Shown here piece by piece: positions 16,280-26,639 of a DNA stretch of 64,000 nt. Under the pieces are notes generated by a model that had not been told where the DNA came from, ran no database searches, and saw nothing but the letters and a program-made list of their open reading frames with translations. Source of the DNA: Chloroflexota bacterium (lineage in GTDB: Bacteria > Chloroflexota > UBA6077 > SHYK01); the NCBI GenBank assembly GCA_035652535.1, contig DASRDP010000112.1, positions 1-64,000 on the forward strand. The letters are read 5' to 3'. The first letter of the stretch is position 1. Each line of letters opens with the position of its first letter. The translations under genes and the position numbers were made by a program.

Positions 16280-17413
16280 ATGGCACACAACGGAAAGACT
16301 CGGCGTGTGGAAGAGCGCAGCATCTCGAATCTTCCGGCGCTGGTGTCGGCTCTTTCCTCCGTCGATCGCGCCCGGTTCGACCGGTTGTTTCACGTGAGTC
16401 GGTCCGTCGGAGAGCTGGTCCCGCCTGAATCGATGCACGCGTGGATAACGGGCCACTTCGGATCGGTCACGGCTGTCGAGCGTCAGGTGATCGTCAAAAC
16501 GACGAACCGCGTGACGATGGAGGGAACCCTCTTCAATGCGCTGAGGGCTTCCCGGCCCTTCGAGTCCGAACACTCCAGCGACATCGACGCCCTCGTGAGC
16601 GAAGGCGTCGGGGACCCGTTCTGCACGCCGCTGACGGGCACGCCCGCCGACGTGTTCGGTCGGGTCGAGGGGAAGCGGGCGATTACCGCCGCGAACGTGG
16701 CCAAATATGATGCGTTCCACAGCGTCGTGGTGTTCGACGAGCACAATCCGCTGCACTTCGACGAGGCCTCGGTAAGCGACGCGATGGACGTCGGGCTCGA
16801 GTGGGCGCATCGGGTGCTCGACCTCGACCCGGAGGCGAAGTACTTCTTCTTCATGTGGAACTGTCTATGGAAGAGCGGCGCGTCGATCCTCCACGGCCAC
16901 GCCCAGGTTGCCGCGACCCACGACATGCACTACGCGAAGATCGAGGGGCTTCGCCGCCAAGCGCTGGAATACCGCGATCGCTCTGGCAGCGGCTACTTCG
17001 ACGACCTGGTCGCCGTGCATCGCTCCCTGGGCCTCGCCGTCGACGCGCCGGGCGCCACGATCATCAGCAGCCTCACCCCCATCAAAGAGAAGGAGACGCT
17101 GATCATCGGGGACCGTCTGGACGCGAACGTGGAGCGGGCCGCCGCGCGTGTGCTCGAGCAATTCGTGCACCATCTCGGCGTCACCAGCTTCAATCTCGTC
17201 GTCTACCTGCCGCCTCTCGCCGCGAGCGAGGAGGACTGGAGCGGCTTTCCGTGCATGGTGCGGATCGTCGATCGGGGCGTGCCAACGAACAAGACCGCCG
17301 ACATCGGGGCGATGGAGCTGTACGCCGCGAGCGTCGTTTCCAGCGACCCGTTCCGCGTGGCCGACGCGCTCAAAGGCCTTGCCCGGACGGGTGGAGTCCA
17401 GCGGCTACAATAG
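16280..17413 (+). CDS. GalT/HIT-superfamily nucleotidyltransferase-like protein
   Basis: A 377-residue protein resembling galactose-1-phosphate uridylyltransferase and related HIT-superfamily enzymes. The key signature is SILHGHAQV (about residues 204-212), where the second His would carry the nucleotidyl group. Preceding it is FFFMWNCLWKSGAS, and further on KEKETLIIGDRLD and NLVVYLPPL. Canonical GalT has HPHGQ, so the variant HGHAQ argues for a divergent substrate. ATG at 16280 is preceded by AAAGGA. It is divergent from thiG and is followed 6 bases later by a small gene, probably in one operon. Confidence 0.65.
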   Translation: MAHNGKTRRVEERSISNLPALVSALSSVDRARFDRLFHVSRSVGELVPPESMHAWITGHFGSVTAVERQVIVKTTNRVTMEGTLFNALRASRPFESEHSSDIDALVSEGVGDPFCTPLTGTPADVFGRVEGKRAITAANVAKYDAFHSVVVFDEHNPLHFDEASVSDAMDVGLEWAHRVLDLDPEAKYFFFMWNCLWKSGASILHGHAQVAATHDMHYAKIEGLRRQALEYRDRSGSGYFDDLVAVHRSLGLAVDAPGATIISSLTPIKEKETLIIGDRLDANVERAAARVLEQFVHHLGVTSFNLVVYLPPLAASEEDWSGFPCMVRIVDRGVPTNKTADIGAMELYAASVVSSDPFRVADALKGLARTGGVQRLQ

Positions 17414-17418
17414 GCCCC

Positions 17419-17754
17419 GTGATATTCGCAGAGTTCTACGGCTCACCGTCGCTCTTTGCCGACACGCTGGCGGTCCTCGAGAACCGAATCGCCGGCGTGC
17501 TGAACGCTCGTCCCGAGGACGTGGTGATCCGTCGAGTGGAAGCGGAGTCGGACTATCCCGGGACCGAGGTGTGGGTGGAGCTGAGCTCGGACGAGCAGCT
17601 CGCGCGGCACGGGAAAGACCTGGCCCAGCAGATCACCGCGGCCATTCGGAGCCACTCGGACGGGAACGTGTGGGTCCTCTTCCGTATCGTGCCGCTGGAT
17701 CGGGTATTCCTGAACGGCGAGCCGCGCCGGCGGGGCTTCTCCGGCCCCGACTGA
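17419..17754 (+). CDS. Small conserved protein, possible tautomerase-like (DUF1904-type) fold
   Basis: A 111-residue protein starting with GTG 6 bases after the previous stop. The pattern is strand-helix-strand: VIFAEFYGSP, ADTLAVLENRIAGVLN, VVIRRVEA and EVWVELSSDEQLARHGKDLA, then VWVLFRIVPLDRVFLNGEPR. It recalls DUF1904/4-oxalocrotonate tautomerase-like proteins, in which a chain of this size pairs two beta-alpha-beta units. The N-terminal catalytic proline of true tautomerases is absent. The similarity is by eye and weak. It is followed by a strong terminator. Confidence 0.55.
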   Translation: MIFAEFYGSPSLFADTLAVLENRIAGVLNARPEDVVIRRVEAESDYPGTEVWVELSSDEQLARHGKDLAQQITAAIRSHSDGNVWVLFRIVPLDRVFLNGEPRRRGFSGPD

Positions 17755-17775
17755 GATATGCGCGCGCACGACGAA

Positions 17776-17803
17776 GGGGCGGTCCGACGAATCGGACCGC
17801 CCC
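17776..17803. terminator. Bidirectional hairpin terminator between the GalT-like operon and groEL
   Basis: A perfect 12-base-pair stem, GGGGCGGTCCGA (17776-17787) and TCGGACCGCCCC (17792-17803), with a CGAA tetraloop. It lies 22 bases past the upstream stop and 25 bases past the groEL stop from the other side. There is no long T run on either side. Confidence 0.85.
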
Positions 17804-17828
17804 GTATTGCCGTTGAGCTGGGCCGCGA

Positions 17829-19457
<1,629 letters not shown>

Positions 19458-19526
19458 TGGATCTCCTTTCTGATCTCTCTTACGCGTTCTTGGCGCTCGG
19501 GTCTATCGCGTCTGAGTTGGCGAGTC

Positions 19527-19832
19527 TCACTCGGTCACGACGGCGAGGACGTCCGGTTCGCGAAGGATCAATAGCTCTTCGTCGTCGAGCTTGAACTCGG
19601 TGCCCGCGTACTTCGCGTACAAGACGGTCTGACCAACTTTGAGGCCCATCTCCACGCGCGTCCCGTTGTCGAGCACGCGGCCCGGCCCAACGGCGATGAC
19701 GTCGCCCTCCTGCGGCTTCTCCTTGGCGGTGTCGGGAAGCACGATCCCGCTCTTCGTCATCTCTTCCTTCTGCTTCGGACGCACGACGACTCGATCGCCC
19801 AAGGGGACAAGCTTGCTCGCGGTCTTGGTCAT
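19527..19832 (-). CDS. groES: Co-chaperonin GroES (10 kDa)
   Basis: A 101-residue co-chaperonin forming the heptameric lid over GroEL. Conserved parts: [20 protein letters not shown], the mobile-loop region [20 protein letters not shown], and [23 protein letters not shown] at 19832 has a GGAGGGAGAT site just upstream. Longer in-frame extension lacks family sequence and crosses the CIRCE operator, so it is excluded. First gene of the heat-shock operon. Confidence 0.96.
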   Translation of the reverse strand: MTKTASKLVPLGDRVVVRPKQKEEMTKSGIVLPDTAKEKPQEGDVIAVGPGRVLDNGTRVEMGLKVGQTVLYAKYAGTEFKLDDEELLILREPDVLAVVTE

Positions 19833-19909
19833 AGATCTCCCTCCCTCCTCTTGAAGTCTGCGCCGGCCAGTCCTGCACACCGGCTCGTTGGGGTACCTGG
19901 GTTTCGGGG

Positions 19910-19936
19910 TTAGCACTCTCGTGAAGCGAGTGCTAA
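19910..19936. promoter_or_regulatory. CIRCE operator (HrcA binding site)
   Basis: Perfect match to the CIRCE inverted repeat: TTAGCACTC (19910-19918), nine spacer bases, GAGTGCTAA (19928-19936). It lies just downstream of the groES -10 element, over the expected transcription start, which fits repression by HrcA relieved on heat stress. No hrcA gene is in the window. Confidence 0.97.
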
Positions 19937-19945
19937 CATCGCCAT

Positions 19946-19974
19946 ATCTTAGCGCAAGGGCCGGGCACGTGCAA
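19946..19974 (-). promoter_or_regulatory. Sigma-70 promoter of groESL
   Basis: On the minus strand, TTGCAC (19974-19969) is followed after exactly 17 bases by TAAGAT (19951-19946). The start point would fall near 19939, immediately before CIRCE. Confidence 0.8.
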
Positions 19975-20063
19975 GCAAAAGCGGCGCGTCCGCGCGAAGG
20001 GAAGAGCAAGGCAATCGCGCGGTGTGAGGGACGCCCGTCGGACGAAGCGACGATGCGCGACCA

Positions 20064-21425
20064 GTGGTAGCCACGCGGACGCGGACCCCACTCCGAGGGG
20101 TGCTGGTCGCGTGCGGCCTCGCGCTCGTCGCCTGGGCGCTGGCGTTCCTGCACGTGGTGCCCGGCGCGGACCTTCAGCGGTACGTGGCCCTCACCATCGC
20201 CGCGTGGGTATGCTTCGTCGCCGCGGCGCGAACGGTGATCGCCCTCGACACGCGGCCGGGGCGATGGGACTTCGTACTGATCTTCGCCATCGCCATCTTG
20301 ATGCGTCTACCGCTGCTCTCCATCTCGCCCAGCCTTTCCGACGACGGGTATCGAGCCGTGTGGGATGCGCGGCTCATGCACGCCGGCCTCAATCCGTACG
20401 CCTCTGCGCCCAATGACCCCGCGCTCGCACCCTATCGAGACGCGGTGATCTGGCCCCGAGTGAATCATCCGGACCAGCGGACGCCGTACCCGCCGCTGGC
20501 CGAGCTTCTCAGCGCTGCCGCGTACGCCGTGCTGCCCGAGCGCCTGATCGCGATTCAGGGCCTCGCCGCTTGCGCGGACCTCGTGTCGGCCGCGCTGCTC
20601 GCGATCGTGCTGGCGCGATTCGGCATGGACCCGCGGCGGTGCGTCGTGATTGCCTGGAGCCCGATGGGCGCCGTGCACTTCGCCCATAGTGGCCACAACG
20701 ACGCGGTGATGATCGCCTTCGTCCTGGCCGCAACCCTGCTCCTGACCGGTCGGCGACGCGTGGCCGCGATGGGGGCGCTCGGCCTCGCGACGATGGTGAA
20801 AGCGACGCCGGCGTTTCTCGTGCCGGCCTTCGTTCGAAGCGCCGGCGGGCGGGCCACGCTGGCTTGGGCCGGCGTCTGTGCCTTGCTGACACTGCCGCTC
20901 ATCGGTGCGGGACCGGGCCTCGTGTTGGGCGTGCTGCGGGAAGCGGGGGACGAGCAGTTCAATGACAGCTTGCACCTGATCGTTCAGCGCATCGCGGCGA
21001 TGGTAGCGCCCAGCGGCGCGAGCGCCCTCGCGAGCGCGATCGGTCTCGTGGTCGTGGCCGGAGCCGCGGCGGCCGCGTGGTGGTGGGGCGACGGAAGCGC
21101 GCGAGGCGCCCTGACGGGCGGAAGCCGCGTGCTGGCGGCGTACGTGCTGGTCGCCCCGGTGGTGGAGCCCTGGTATTTCACCTGGCTCGCGCCGCTGGTG
21201 GCGCTCGAGCTGCGGCCGGCGACGGGTCGCGGCTGGCTCCAGATCAACGACGCGCTGGCGTGGCTGTGGCTGATGGGCGCCGGGACGCTGACCGAGGTGG
21301 CATATCTGCCCGGAGGAACGGGATGGTGGCCGGCCGTTCGCGCGGTGGAATACGTCCCGGCGCTCTTGTTCTTGTCCATTGGGGGCTGGCGCTGGTGGCG
21401 GCGGCGCCGGGCATCGCGGCCCTAG
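20064..21425 (+). CDS. GT87/DUF2029 family membrane glycosyltransferase
   Basis: A 453-residue integral membrane protein with about ten hydrophobic segments. It resembles GT-C fold polyprenol-phosphate-mannose or arabinose transferases (GT87, DUF2029). Near the N-terminus the loop [19 protein letters not shown] (about residues 89-108) carries the acidic pair expected of GT-C enzymes, followed by [12 protein letters not shown] and [15 protein letters not shown]. It ends with a basic tail [17 protein letters not shown] at 20064 is the first codon giving a proper N-terminal membrane segment; the ribosome binding site is weak. It likely adds sugars to lipid-linked envelope glycans outside the membrane. 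Confidence 0.8.
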   Translation: MVATRTRTPLRGVLVACGLALVAWALAFLHVVPGADLQRYVALTIAAWVCFVAAARTVIALDTRPGRWDFVLIFAIAILMRLPLLSISPSLSDDGYRAVWDARLMHAGLNPYASAPNDPALAPYRDAVIWPRVNHPDQRTPYPPLAELLSAAAYAVLPERLIAIQGLAACADLVSAALLAIVLARFGMDPRRCVVIAWSPMGAVHFAHSGHNDAVMIAFVLAATLLLTGRRRVAAMGALGLATMVKATPAFLVPAFVRSAGGRATLAWAGVCALLTLPLIGAGPGLVLGVLREAGDEQFNDSLHLIVQRIAAMVAPSGASALASAIGLVVVAGAAAAAWWWGDGSARGALTGGSRVLAAYVLVAPVVEPWYFTWLAPLVALELRPATGRGWLQINDALAWLWLMGAGTLTEVAYLPGGTGWWPAVRAVEYVPALLFLSIGGWRWWRRRRASRP

Positions 21426-21468
21426 CTGGCGCTCAGTGTCAGCACGTCATCACCGTCACATAATCGTG

Positions 21469-21545
21469 ATGGAACGCGCGGGAGCGCGGTGTTAATATGC
21501 CACATGTAGTGGCCGCTCCCCCAAAAGACCACAAGATATTGTGGT
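21469..21545 (+). promoter_or_regulatory. nrdJ promoter region with an NrdR-box-like palindrome
   Basis: TAATAT at 21493-21498 with TGGAAC 17 bases upstream could be the promoter. Downstream, ACCACAAGATATTGTGGT (21528-21545) is an almost perfect palindrome resembling NrdR boxes (consensus near acaCwATATaTwGtgt). A second, shorter palindrome, GCCACATGTAGTGGC, is at 21499-21513. NrdR sites normally occur as pairs, which supports but does not prove control by NrdR. No cobalamin riboswitch motif was found. Confidence 0.5.
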
Positions 21546-21571
21546 ACTACGAGGTCAGGACCGCAACCGCT

Positions 21572-21604
21572 GGAGAATTGAGCCGTTGCTGGGCTCTTTT
21601 CTCC
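21572..21604 (+). promoter_or_regulatory. Hairpin in the nrdJ leader
   Basis: GGAGAATTGAGCC (21572-21584) pairs with GGGCTCTTTTCTCC (21591-21604), leaving a short GTTGCT loop and an internal TT mismatch. It may be part of a structured leader. A following inverted repeat, TGAGAA / TTCTCA near 21617-21640, adds to the impression of leader RNA structure. There is no T run, so it is not an obvious terminator. Confidence 0.4.
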
Positions 21605-21685
21605 GCGACTGGACAAATGAGAACGGTTGTTCTATTCTCAAGGTATCACCACGCGTCGGCGTTGCCGCCAAAGGAGATGGGCTGA

Positions 21686-24202
21686 ATGGTTGACCAGGCC
21701 GAACGAACCGATCGTGACCTGCTGCGAGCTCCCAGCGATCTGCCGGAGCCGTCGCTCACGCCCAACTCGCGAACGGTCCTGGAGCGCCGATATCTCCACC
21801 GCAAGGATGGCGGTGCTCCGCTGGAGACGCCCAGCGGCGCCTTCTGGCGGGTCGCGCGCGAGGTGGCGCGCGGGAGCGAGCCGTGGGAAGGGCCCGAAGC
21901 CATCGAGCGCCGCGCCCGGCGCTACTACTCGGTCATGGCGCGGTTGGACTTCCTTCCGAACTCGCCGACCCTCATGAACGCGGGCAAGAACAACGGGCTG
22001 CAGTACTCCGCGTGCTACGTGCTGCCGGTCCCCGATTCTATGGAAGGGATCTTCGAGACCAACAAGCGCACGGCCCTTATTCACAAGAGCGGCGGGGGCA
22101 CCGGGTTCTCGTTCTCGCGCCTTCGGCCTGCGGGCGACATCGTCGGATCGACCGGTGGCGTCGCGAGCGGCCCGGTCAGCTTTCTCGAGGTCTACAACGC
22201 CTCAACGGAGTCGGTGAAGCAGGGTGGCACGCGCCGCGGCGCCAATATGGGTATTTTGCGCGTCGACCATCCCGACATCATGCACTTCATTCGCTGCAAG
22301 CGAGACCTGAACGAGCGCAACCAGTACGCTTTCGATTCCGTCGCGGCGGCACTCTCGGCGGACGAGCAAGCGTCTCTGAAGCGGGCGCTCCTCGAAGCGC
22401 AGATCAGCAACTTCAATATCTCCGTGGGCGTCACGGATGCGTTCATGCGCGCCTTGGAGGGTGACGGCGAATTCGACCTCATCCAGCCGCGCACCGGTGA
22501 GGTGGTGGGTCGGTTGCGCGCGCGCGATGTGTTCAAAGAGATGACGGAATGCGCGTGGGAGACCGGCGATCCGGGCGTGGTCTTCCTCGACCGAATCAAC
22601 GCTGGCCCGGCCAACCCCGTGCCGGAGATGGGCCCGATCGAGGCGACGAATCCCTGTGGCGAGCAGCCGCTCTACCCGAATGAGGCGTGCAACCTGGGGT
22701 CGCTCAATCTGGCGAGCTTCGTCAAACCCCGTGGAACGGGACAGAGCAATGGCCAAGGACATACCAACGGCCACGCCCGGGTGGCCGCGCGCGATCGGAT
22801 CGATTGGGGACGCATGGAGGAGACGGTTCGCGTCGCCGTTCAGTTCCTGGACGACGTGATCAGCGTCAACCCCTATCCCGATGACCTGATCGATCAGGCC
22901 GTGAAAGCCAACCGTCGCATCGGTCTCGGCGTCATGGGCTGGGCGGACCTGCTGGTGCTGCTGGAGGTTCCATACGACAGCCGCGAGGCGTTGGAGCTGG
23001 GCTCGGAGATGATGGCCTTCATCAATCGGGTCGGACACGAGGAGTCCGCGCGAATCGCCGAGGAGCGCGGGCCGTTCCCAAATTGGTCGAAGAGCATCTA
23101 CAAGGATGATCGGCCGCTGCGCAACGCGACGGTGACCACGATCGCGCCGACGGGCACGATCTCGATCATCGCGGGCTGCTCGTCGGGGATCGAGCCCCTC
23201 TTCGCGCTCGTCTTTGACCGGAAGGGGTCGCTCGATGGCCAGCTGAGCCTCGAGACGAACCCGATGTTCGAAGAGATCGCCCGCCGCGAGGGCTTCTGGA
23301 CAGAGGACTTGGCGCGGACCGTACGCGAGCGCGGAACGGTTCGCGGCGTGGGCGCCGTGCCGGACAAGTGGCAGGCGGTCTTTGCCACTGCCCATGACAT
23401 CGAGCCGAGGTGGCACGTGCAGATGCAGGCGGCCTGGCAAAAACATACGGACAACGCGGTGTCCAAGACGATCAATCTTCCGCACGACGCGTCCGTGGCG
23501 GACGTTGCCGCCGCGTATCGACTGGCGTATGAGTTGGGCTGCAACGGCATCACTGTGTTCCGGGACGGCTGCAAGGAGGGCGTGCTGCACGTCGGCGCGG
23601 GCACGCCGTCCGAGTCTGGCGCGCAGCTGCCAGCGCGCGAGAGCGTCATCGCGAGCGCGGCGCCCGCGGCGGCGAACGGTTCCGAGCTGGGTGAGCGGCC
23701 GCACGCGCTCAGAGGCGTGACGTATCAGATCGAGACCCCGCTCGGGACGGCCTACATCACCGTCAATCACGACGAGCGTGGGGAACCGCTCGAGGTCTTC
23801 GTGAACCAGGGGAAGGCGGGAAGTGACATCGCCCCGCTCTCGGAAGCCATTGGGAAGCTCAGCTCGCTGCTGCTCCGGATCCCCTCGGCGATGCCCCCGC
23901 GCAAGCGAATGGAGGAGATGATCAAGAAGCTGCGCGGCATTGGCGGCGCCAACAGCACCGGATTCGGTCCGGAACGAACGCGCTCCCTCCCTGACGCTCT
24001 GGCGCGGGTCCTGGAGGAGCACCTTGCGGCGCTGAGTGGCGACACGCCGCCAGTTGCCGTGGCCGATCCCGCTCCCACGCCCTCGCGCCTCAATGGGAAG
24101 GCGCTGAAGCTGTCGGGCGCGTTCTGCCCGGACTGCGGCATGGCCCTCGTCCACGAGGAGGGCTGCGACAAGTGCTTTACGTGCGGCTACTCGCGCTGCT
24201 AA
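21686..24202 (+). CDS. nrdJ: Adenosylcobalamin-dependent ribonucleoside-diphosphate reductase (class II)
   Basis: An 838-residue class II ribonucleotide reductase that makes deoxyribonucleotides with a cobalamin-generated radical, working with or without oxygen. Motifs: FLPNSPTLMNAG near 90, the redox cysteine in LQYSACYVLPVPDS, IHKSGGGTGFSFSRLRPAGD, the active-site loop TNPCGEQPLYPNEACNLGSL near 320 and PTGTISIIAGCSSGIEPLFA. Also visible are a central HTDNAVSKTINLPHDA, an interrupted linker, and a C-terminal zinc-ribbon-like tail CPDCGMALVHEEGCDKCFTC. ATG at 21686 follows AAGGAG by 10 bases. cobT, for the lower ligand of cobalamin, is at 57097. Confidence 0.96.
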   Translation: MVDQAERTDRDLLRAPSDLPEPSLTPNSRTVLERRYLHRKDGGAPLETPSGAFWRVAREVARGSEPWEGPEAIERRARRYYSVMARLDFLPNSPTLMNAGKNNGLQYSACYVLPVPDSMEGIFETNKRTALIHKSGGGTGFSFSRLRPAGDIVGSTGGVASGPVSFLEVYNASTESVKQGGTRRGANMGILRVDHPDIMHFIRCKRDLNERNQYAFDSVAAALSADEQASLKRALLEAQISNFNISVGVTDAFMRALEGDGEFDLIQPRTGEVVGRLRARDVFKEMTECAWETGDPGVVFLDRINAGPANPVPEMGPIEATNPCGEQPLYPNEACNLGSLNLASFVKPRGTGQSNGQGHTNGHARVAARDRIDWGRMEETVRVAVQFLDDVISVNPYPDDLIDQAVKANRRIGLGVMGWADLLVLLEVPYDSREALELGSEMMAFINRVGHEESARIAEERGPFPNWSKSIYKDDRPLRNATVTTIAPTGTISIIAGCSSGIEPLFALVFDRKGSLDGQLSLETNPMFEEIARREGFWTEDLARTVRERGTVRGVGAVPDKWQAVFATAHDIEPRWHVQMQAAWQKHTDNAVSKTINLPHDASVADVAAAYRLAYELGCNGITVFRDGCKEGVLHVGAGTPSESGAQLPARESVIASAAPAAANGSELGERPHALRGVTYQIETPLGTAYITVNHDERGEPLEVFVNQGKAGSDIAPLSEAIGKLSSLLLRIPSAMPPRKRMEEMIKKLRGIGGANSTGFGPERTRSLPDALARVLEEHLAALSGDTPPVAVADPAPTPSRLNGKALKLSGAFCPDCGMALVHEEGCDKCFTCGYSRC

Positions 24203-24218
24203 GCCGATCAACGGTTGC

Positions 24219-24248
24219 GAGACCCGTCTCCCGTTCGAGACGGGTCTC
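24219..24248 (+). terminator. Hairpin terminator after nrdJ
   Basis: A perfect 12-base-pair stem, GAGACCCGTCTC (24219-24230) and GAGACGGGTCTC (24237-24248), with a six-base loop CCGTTC, 17 bases past the nrdJ stop. It has no T run and is directly followed by TATAAT at 24250-24255, a consensus -10 that may serve the tRNA gene. No -35 was recognised. Confidence 0.75.
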
Positions 24249-24280
24249 GTATAATCAGGAGTCGCGGCACGACCTCTGAT

Positions 24281-24354
24281 GGCGGGGTAGCTCAGTCGGT
24301 CAGAGCGAGCGACTCATAACCGCTAGGTCGTGGGTTCGATCCCCACCCCCGCCA
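24281..24354 (+). tRNA. tRNA-Met (anticodon CAT)
   Basis: A 74-base cloverleaf: acceptor GGCGGGG / CCCCGCC, D arm GCTC...GAGC, anticodon loop CTCATAA with anticodon CAT, and T arm GTGGG-TTCGATC-CCCAC. The discriminator is A, and CCA is not encoded (CCG follows). The anticodon stem AGCGA/CCGCT has an A-C mismatch beside the loop. The body closely resembles bacterial elongator tRNA-Met; a lysidine-modified tRNA-Ile(CAU) is less likely. It is not an initiator type, because the acceptor begins with a G-C pair. Confidence 0.93.
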
Positions 24355-24665
24355 CCGGCCTTTCGTCGGCTTCGCTTCCACTCGCCACCAGCCTTGTGCG
24401 CGTTTCTTGCCCCAGCAGCCCCTCCTTTCGCACGTCGGAAGCGGCATCGGTGGAGCGTGGTGCGCGCGCGGAGGTGCCCGCGTGCCTCCAGCGCGCGGTC
24501 GTTTCAGGGGAGGTGGGGACTCGTGAACGTCAGGCTTTCTCACATCCGCCGGGAGATCACAGATTGCGATAACGCGAACCTTCGTGGCATGCTGAAGGTG
24601 CCAGTGACGATCACCGACAGAGATAGCGACGGATTGCTCTCTACGTTTTCGTGTGGGAGGTCACC
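24355..24665. other. Gap between tRNA-Met and the repeat-protein gene
   Basis: About 310 bases. No gene with protein-like composition, no second tRNA and no strong hairpin was seen. It ends with the GGGAGGT ribosome binding site of the next gene. The promoter for that gene is expected here, but none is clear. Confidence 0.4.
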
Positions 24666-26483
24666 ATGCGCATCATGAGCGTCCTGATCCTCGCAGGACT
24701 CCTGGCCCTGGCCGTAACGTCGCCCTGGGGCGAGCCAGCCACCGTCTCGGGGCAGCCAGCAACACCCACCGTCACACCTCCGCCGTCGGCAACGCCGGCG
24801 CCTACGGCGACGGTCCCGCCCGGCTCCACCGCCACCGCCACGCCCGCGGCGACTGGCACGGTGACGACCGGGTCGCCGCCGGTCGTGACGAGCATCGCCC
24901 CAACGTCCGTTGATTCGACCAATTCCAGCACCATCTCGGTTTCCGGGACGGGCTTCATGCCCGGCGCCGTGATCCAGATCGAGGGACGGTCGCTGCCGAC
25001 GACCGTTGTATCGCCGACGCTCCTCACAGGCGTGGTCCCCGCCGGCCTGCCGCCCGGGCCCTATGCCATCACGGTGGTCAACCCGGGCATGCCGCCGTCA
25101 CCGCCGCTCGCCGGTCAATTCAACGTCACCGCCCTCGCGTCCACGCTGTTCGTTCCGGTCGCCATCAAACGATCGAGCGACGACAGCACGGCCATGTTCA
25201 TCCAGAACATCTCGCCGGGACCGACGTCTGTGAACGTGCAGTTCTACGATCTCAACGGATTCTCTGATCCATCCTGGTCGAGGACGACGCAGCTGGGGGC
25301 CGGAGAATCCGCCGTATTCGACCTCTCCGTCATGCCCAACCTGCCGCCGGGGTTCGACGGATCGGCCGTGGTGCAGTCCGCGCAGCCGATCGCCGGCGTC
25401 GTGAACCGAACCATCTTCACCGGATCGACGGATCTTGGGTCGGGCGACGTTCAGGCGGCGCAGGCCGCACGCTCGTCGGCGGGCTCCTTCTCCCTCATGG
25501 CCGGGCCTGGCGCGCCTCAGGAGTCTGTGCCCGTTGCGTTCGGCGGCTATCACGGCTATTTCACGACCATCAGCGTTCAGAACACGGGTCATGCGCCCGG
25601 CAACTACACGATCACCCTATTCCCGACCGGCGTCACCACGCCCATCTCGACGATTCCGCGCGTGATCCCGCCGCTCGCCTCTGCCCGCATCCATCTCGGA
25701 CCTGAGGTGGGTGTGCCGCCGGACTTCGTGGGGACAGCCGTGGTGGCCGGCGCGGGCTCGCCAATGCAAGTCGCGGCGGAAACGATCCAGATGGATACGG
25801 GCGTGCTGCTGAGCTACGCGGGATTCGCCGGCGGCACCAACGTCATGAATGCCCCGCTCTTGTTCAAGAACTACAACGGATGGGTCAGCGGCGCCCAGGT
25901 GGTGAACGTCGCGTCGAGCCCGGTCACGGTGACGGCGTCCATCTTCCCACGCGACGCCAACGTCTCCTTCAACCTGGCGCCGCGCACGCTGGCTCCCAAC
26001 GAGAGCTTCACGTACTACCTCCCCGCCATTCAGGAGCTGCCGGATGGCTTCGTGGGGTCCGGCGTGTTCAACGCGAATGGTCCGATCTCGGTGGTCGTGC
26101 AGGAGTTGAACGCCGACCGCGGAACCGGAATGGCGTATTCCGGATTCAACACGGGGACTCCCCAGATCAGCATCCCCGTGGTGTTCAAGGGATCGAACGG
26201 CTGGGATTCCGGCGTCCAGGTCCAGAACCTGGGGGCGGCCGATGCGACTGTGAACATCACGTACTATCTGCCCGGTGGCCAGCACGCCGTGGACGCCGCG
26301 CTCATCGCCGCCGGCAGCTCGGACACGTTCTATCAGCCCGACAACCCGTCGATTCCACCCAACACCATCGGCTCGGCCATCGTAGCCAGCGTCACTGGGG
26401 CGCCGATTGTCGCGATCGTGAATGAGGTGAATTACACGCGTCCAGGCGACGCGTCCATGTCCTACGAAGGCGTCAACTTCTAG
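24666..26483 (+). CDS. Secreted surface protein with IPT/TIG domain and four beta-rich repeats
   Basis: A 605-residue exported protein. A signal peptide (about residues 1-28) is followed by a Pro/Thr/Ala-rich linker (29-70), typical of cell-surface stalks. An IPT/TIG immunoglobulin-like domain follows (72-154; motifs VTSIAPTSVDSTNSSTISVS and GPYAITVVNPG). Then come four related modules of about 100-110 residues starting near 160, 285, 395 and 500. Each opens with a (V/L)P(V/L)(V/A)FK-type strand, has GW.SG.QVQN and ends in (S/M)Y.GF. There is no sorting signal or transmembrane anchor at the C-terminus. ATG at 24666 follows GGAGGT. It probably acts in cell-surface contact; the function is unknown. 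Confidence 0.75.
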   Translation: MRIMSVLILAGLLALAVTSPWGEPATVSGQPATPTVTPPPSATPAPTATVPPGSTATATPAATGTVTTGSPPVVTSIAPTSVDSTNSSTISVSGTGFMPGAVIQIEGRSLPTTVVSPTLLTGVVPAGLPPGPYAITVVNPGMPPSPPLAGQFNVTALASTLFVPVAIKRSSDDSTAMFIQNISPGPTSVNVQFYDLNGFSDPSWSRTTQLGAGESAVFDLSVMPNLPPGFDGSAVVQSAQPIAGVVNRTIFTGSTDLGSGDVQAAQAARSSAGSFSLMAGPGAPQESVPVAFGGYHGYFTTISVQNTGHAPGNYTITLFPTGVTTPISTIPRVIPPLASARIHLGPEVGVPPDFVGTAVVAGAGSPMQVAAETIQMDTGVLLSYAGFAGGTNVMNAPLLFKNYNGWVSGAQVVNVASSPVTVTASIFPRDANVSFNLAPRTLAPNESFTYYLPAIQELPDGFVGSGVFNANGPISVVVQELNADRGTGMAYSGFNTGTPQISIPVVFKGSNGWDSGVQVQNLGAADATVNITYYLPGGQHAVDAALIAAGSSDTFYQPDNPSIPPNTIGSAIVASVTGAPIVAIVNEVNYTRPGDASMSYEGVNF

Positions 26484-26497
26484 CGTCGGCATCACGG

Positions 26498-26522
26498 GCG
26501 CGGCCGGTCCCTCCGGCCGCGC
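26498..26522. terminator. Hairpin after the repeat-protein gene
   Basis: A perfect 10-base-pair stem, GCGCGGCCGG (26498-26507) and CCGGCCGCGC (26513-26522), with loop TCCCT, 15 bases past the stop. No T run follows, so termination efficiency is uncertain. Confidence 0.6.
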
Positions 26523-26639
26523 TCCGTCGCCGCGTCCTCGCGTACCGCGCCTTCAACCTGGGCGCCTTCACGAGAAGCAGCCAGAGCGGCTGCGAGCGTT
26601 CGTGGCGCAGGTCGGTCGGCGCGATACCCTCGCGCAAAT

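Noticed and set aside
21497-21685. A 62-codon frame between GT87 and nrdJ
   Set aside because: It has no proper ribosome binding site and contains the NrdR-like palindrome and hairpin, so it is better read as leader DNA.
21430-21685. Cobalamin riboswitch upstream of nrdJ
   Set aside because: I looked for the conserved B12-box and core elements and did not find them; only palindromes and a simple hairpin are present.
22202-24211. Long minus-strand open frame opposite nrdJ
   Set aside because: High GC content makes long antisense frames common. Its translation is Arg/Ala/His-rich with no recognisable motif, while the plus strand encodes a textbook NrdJ.
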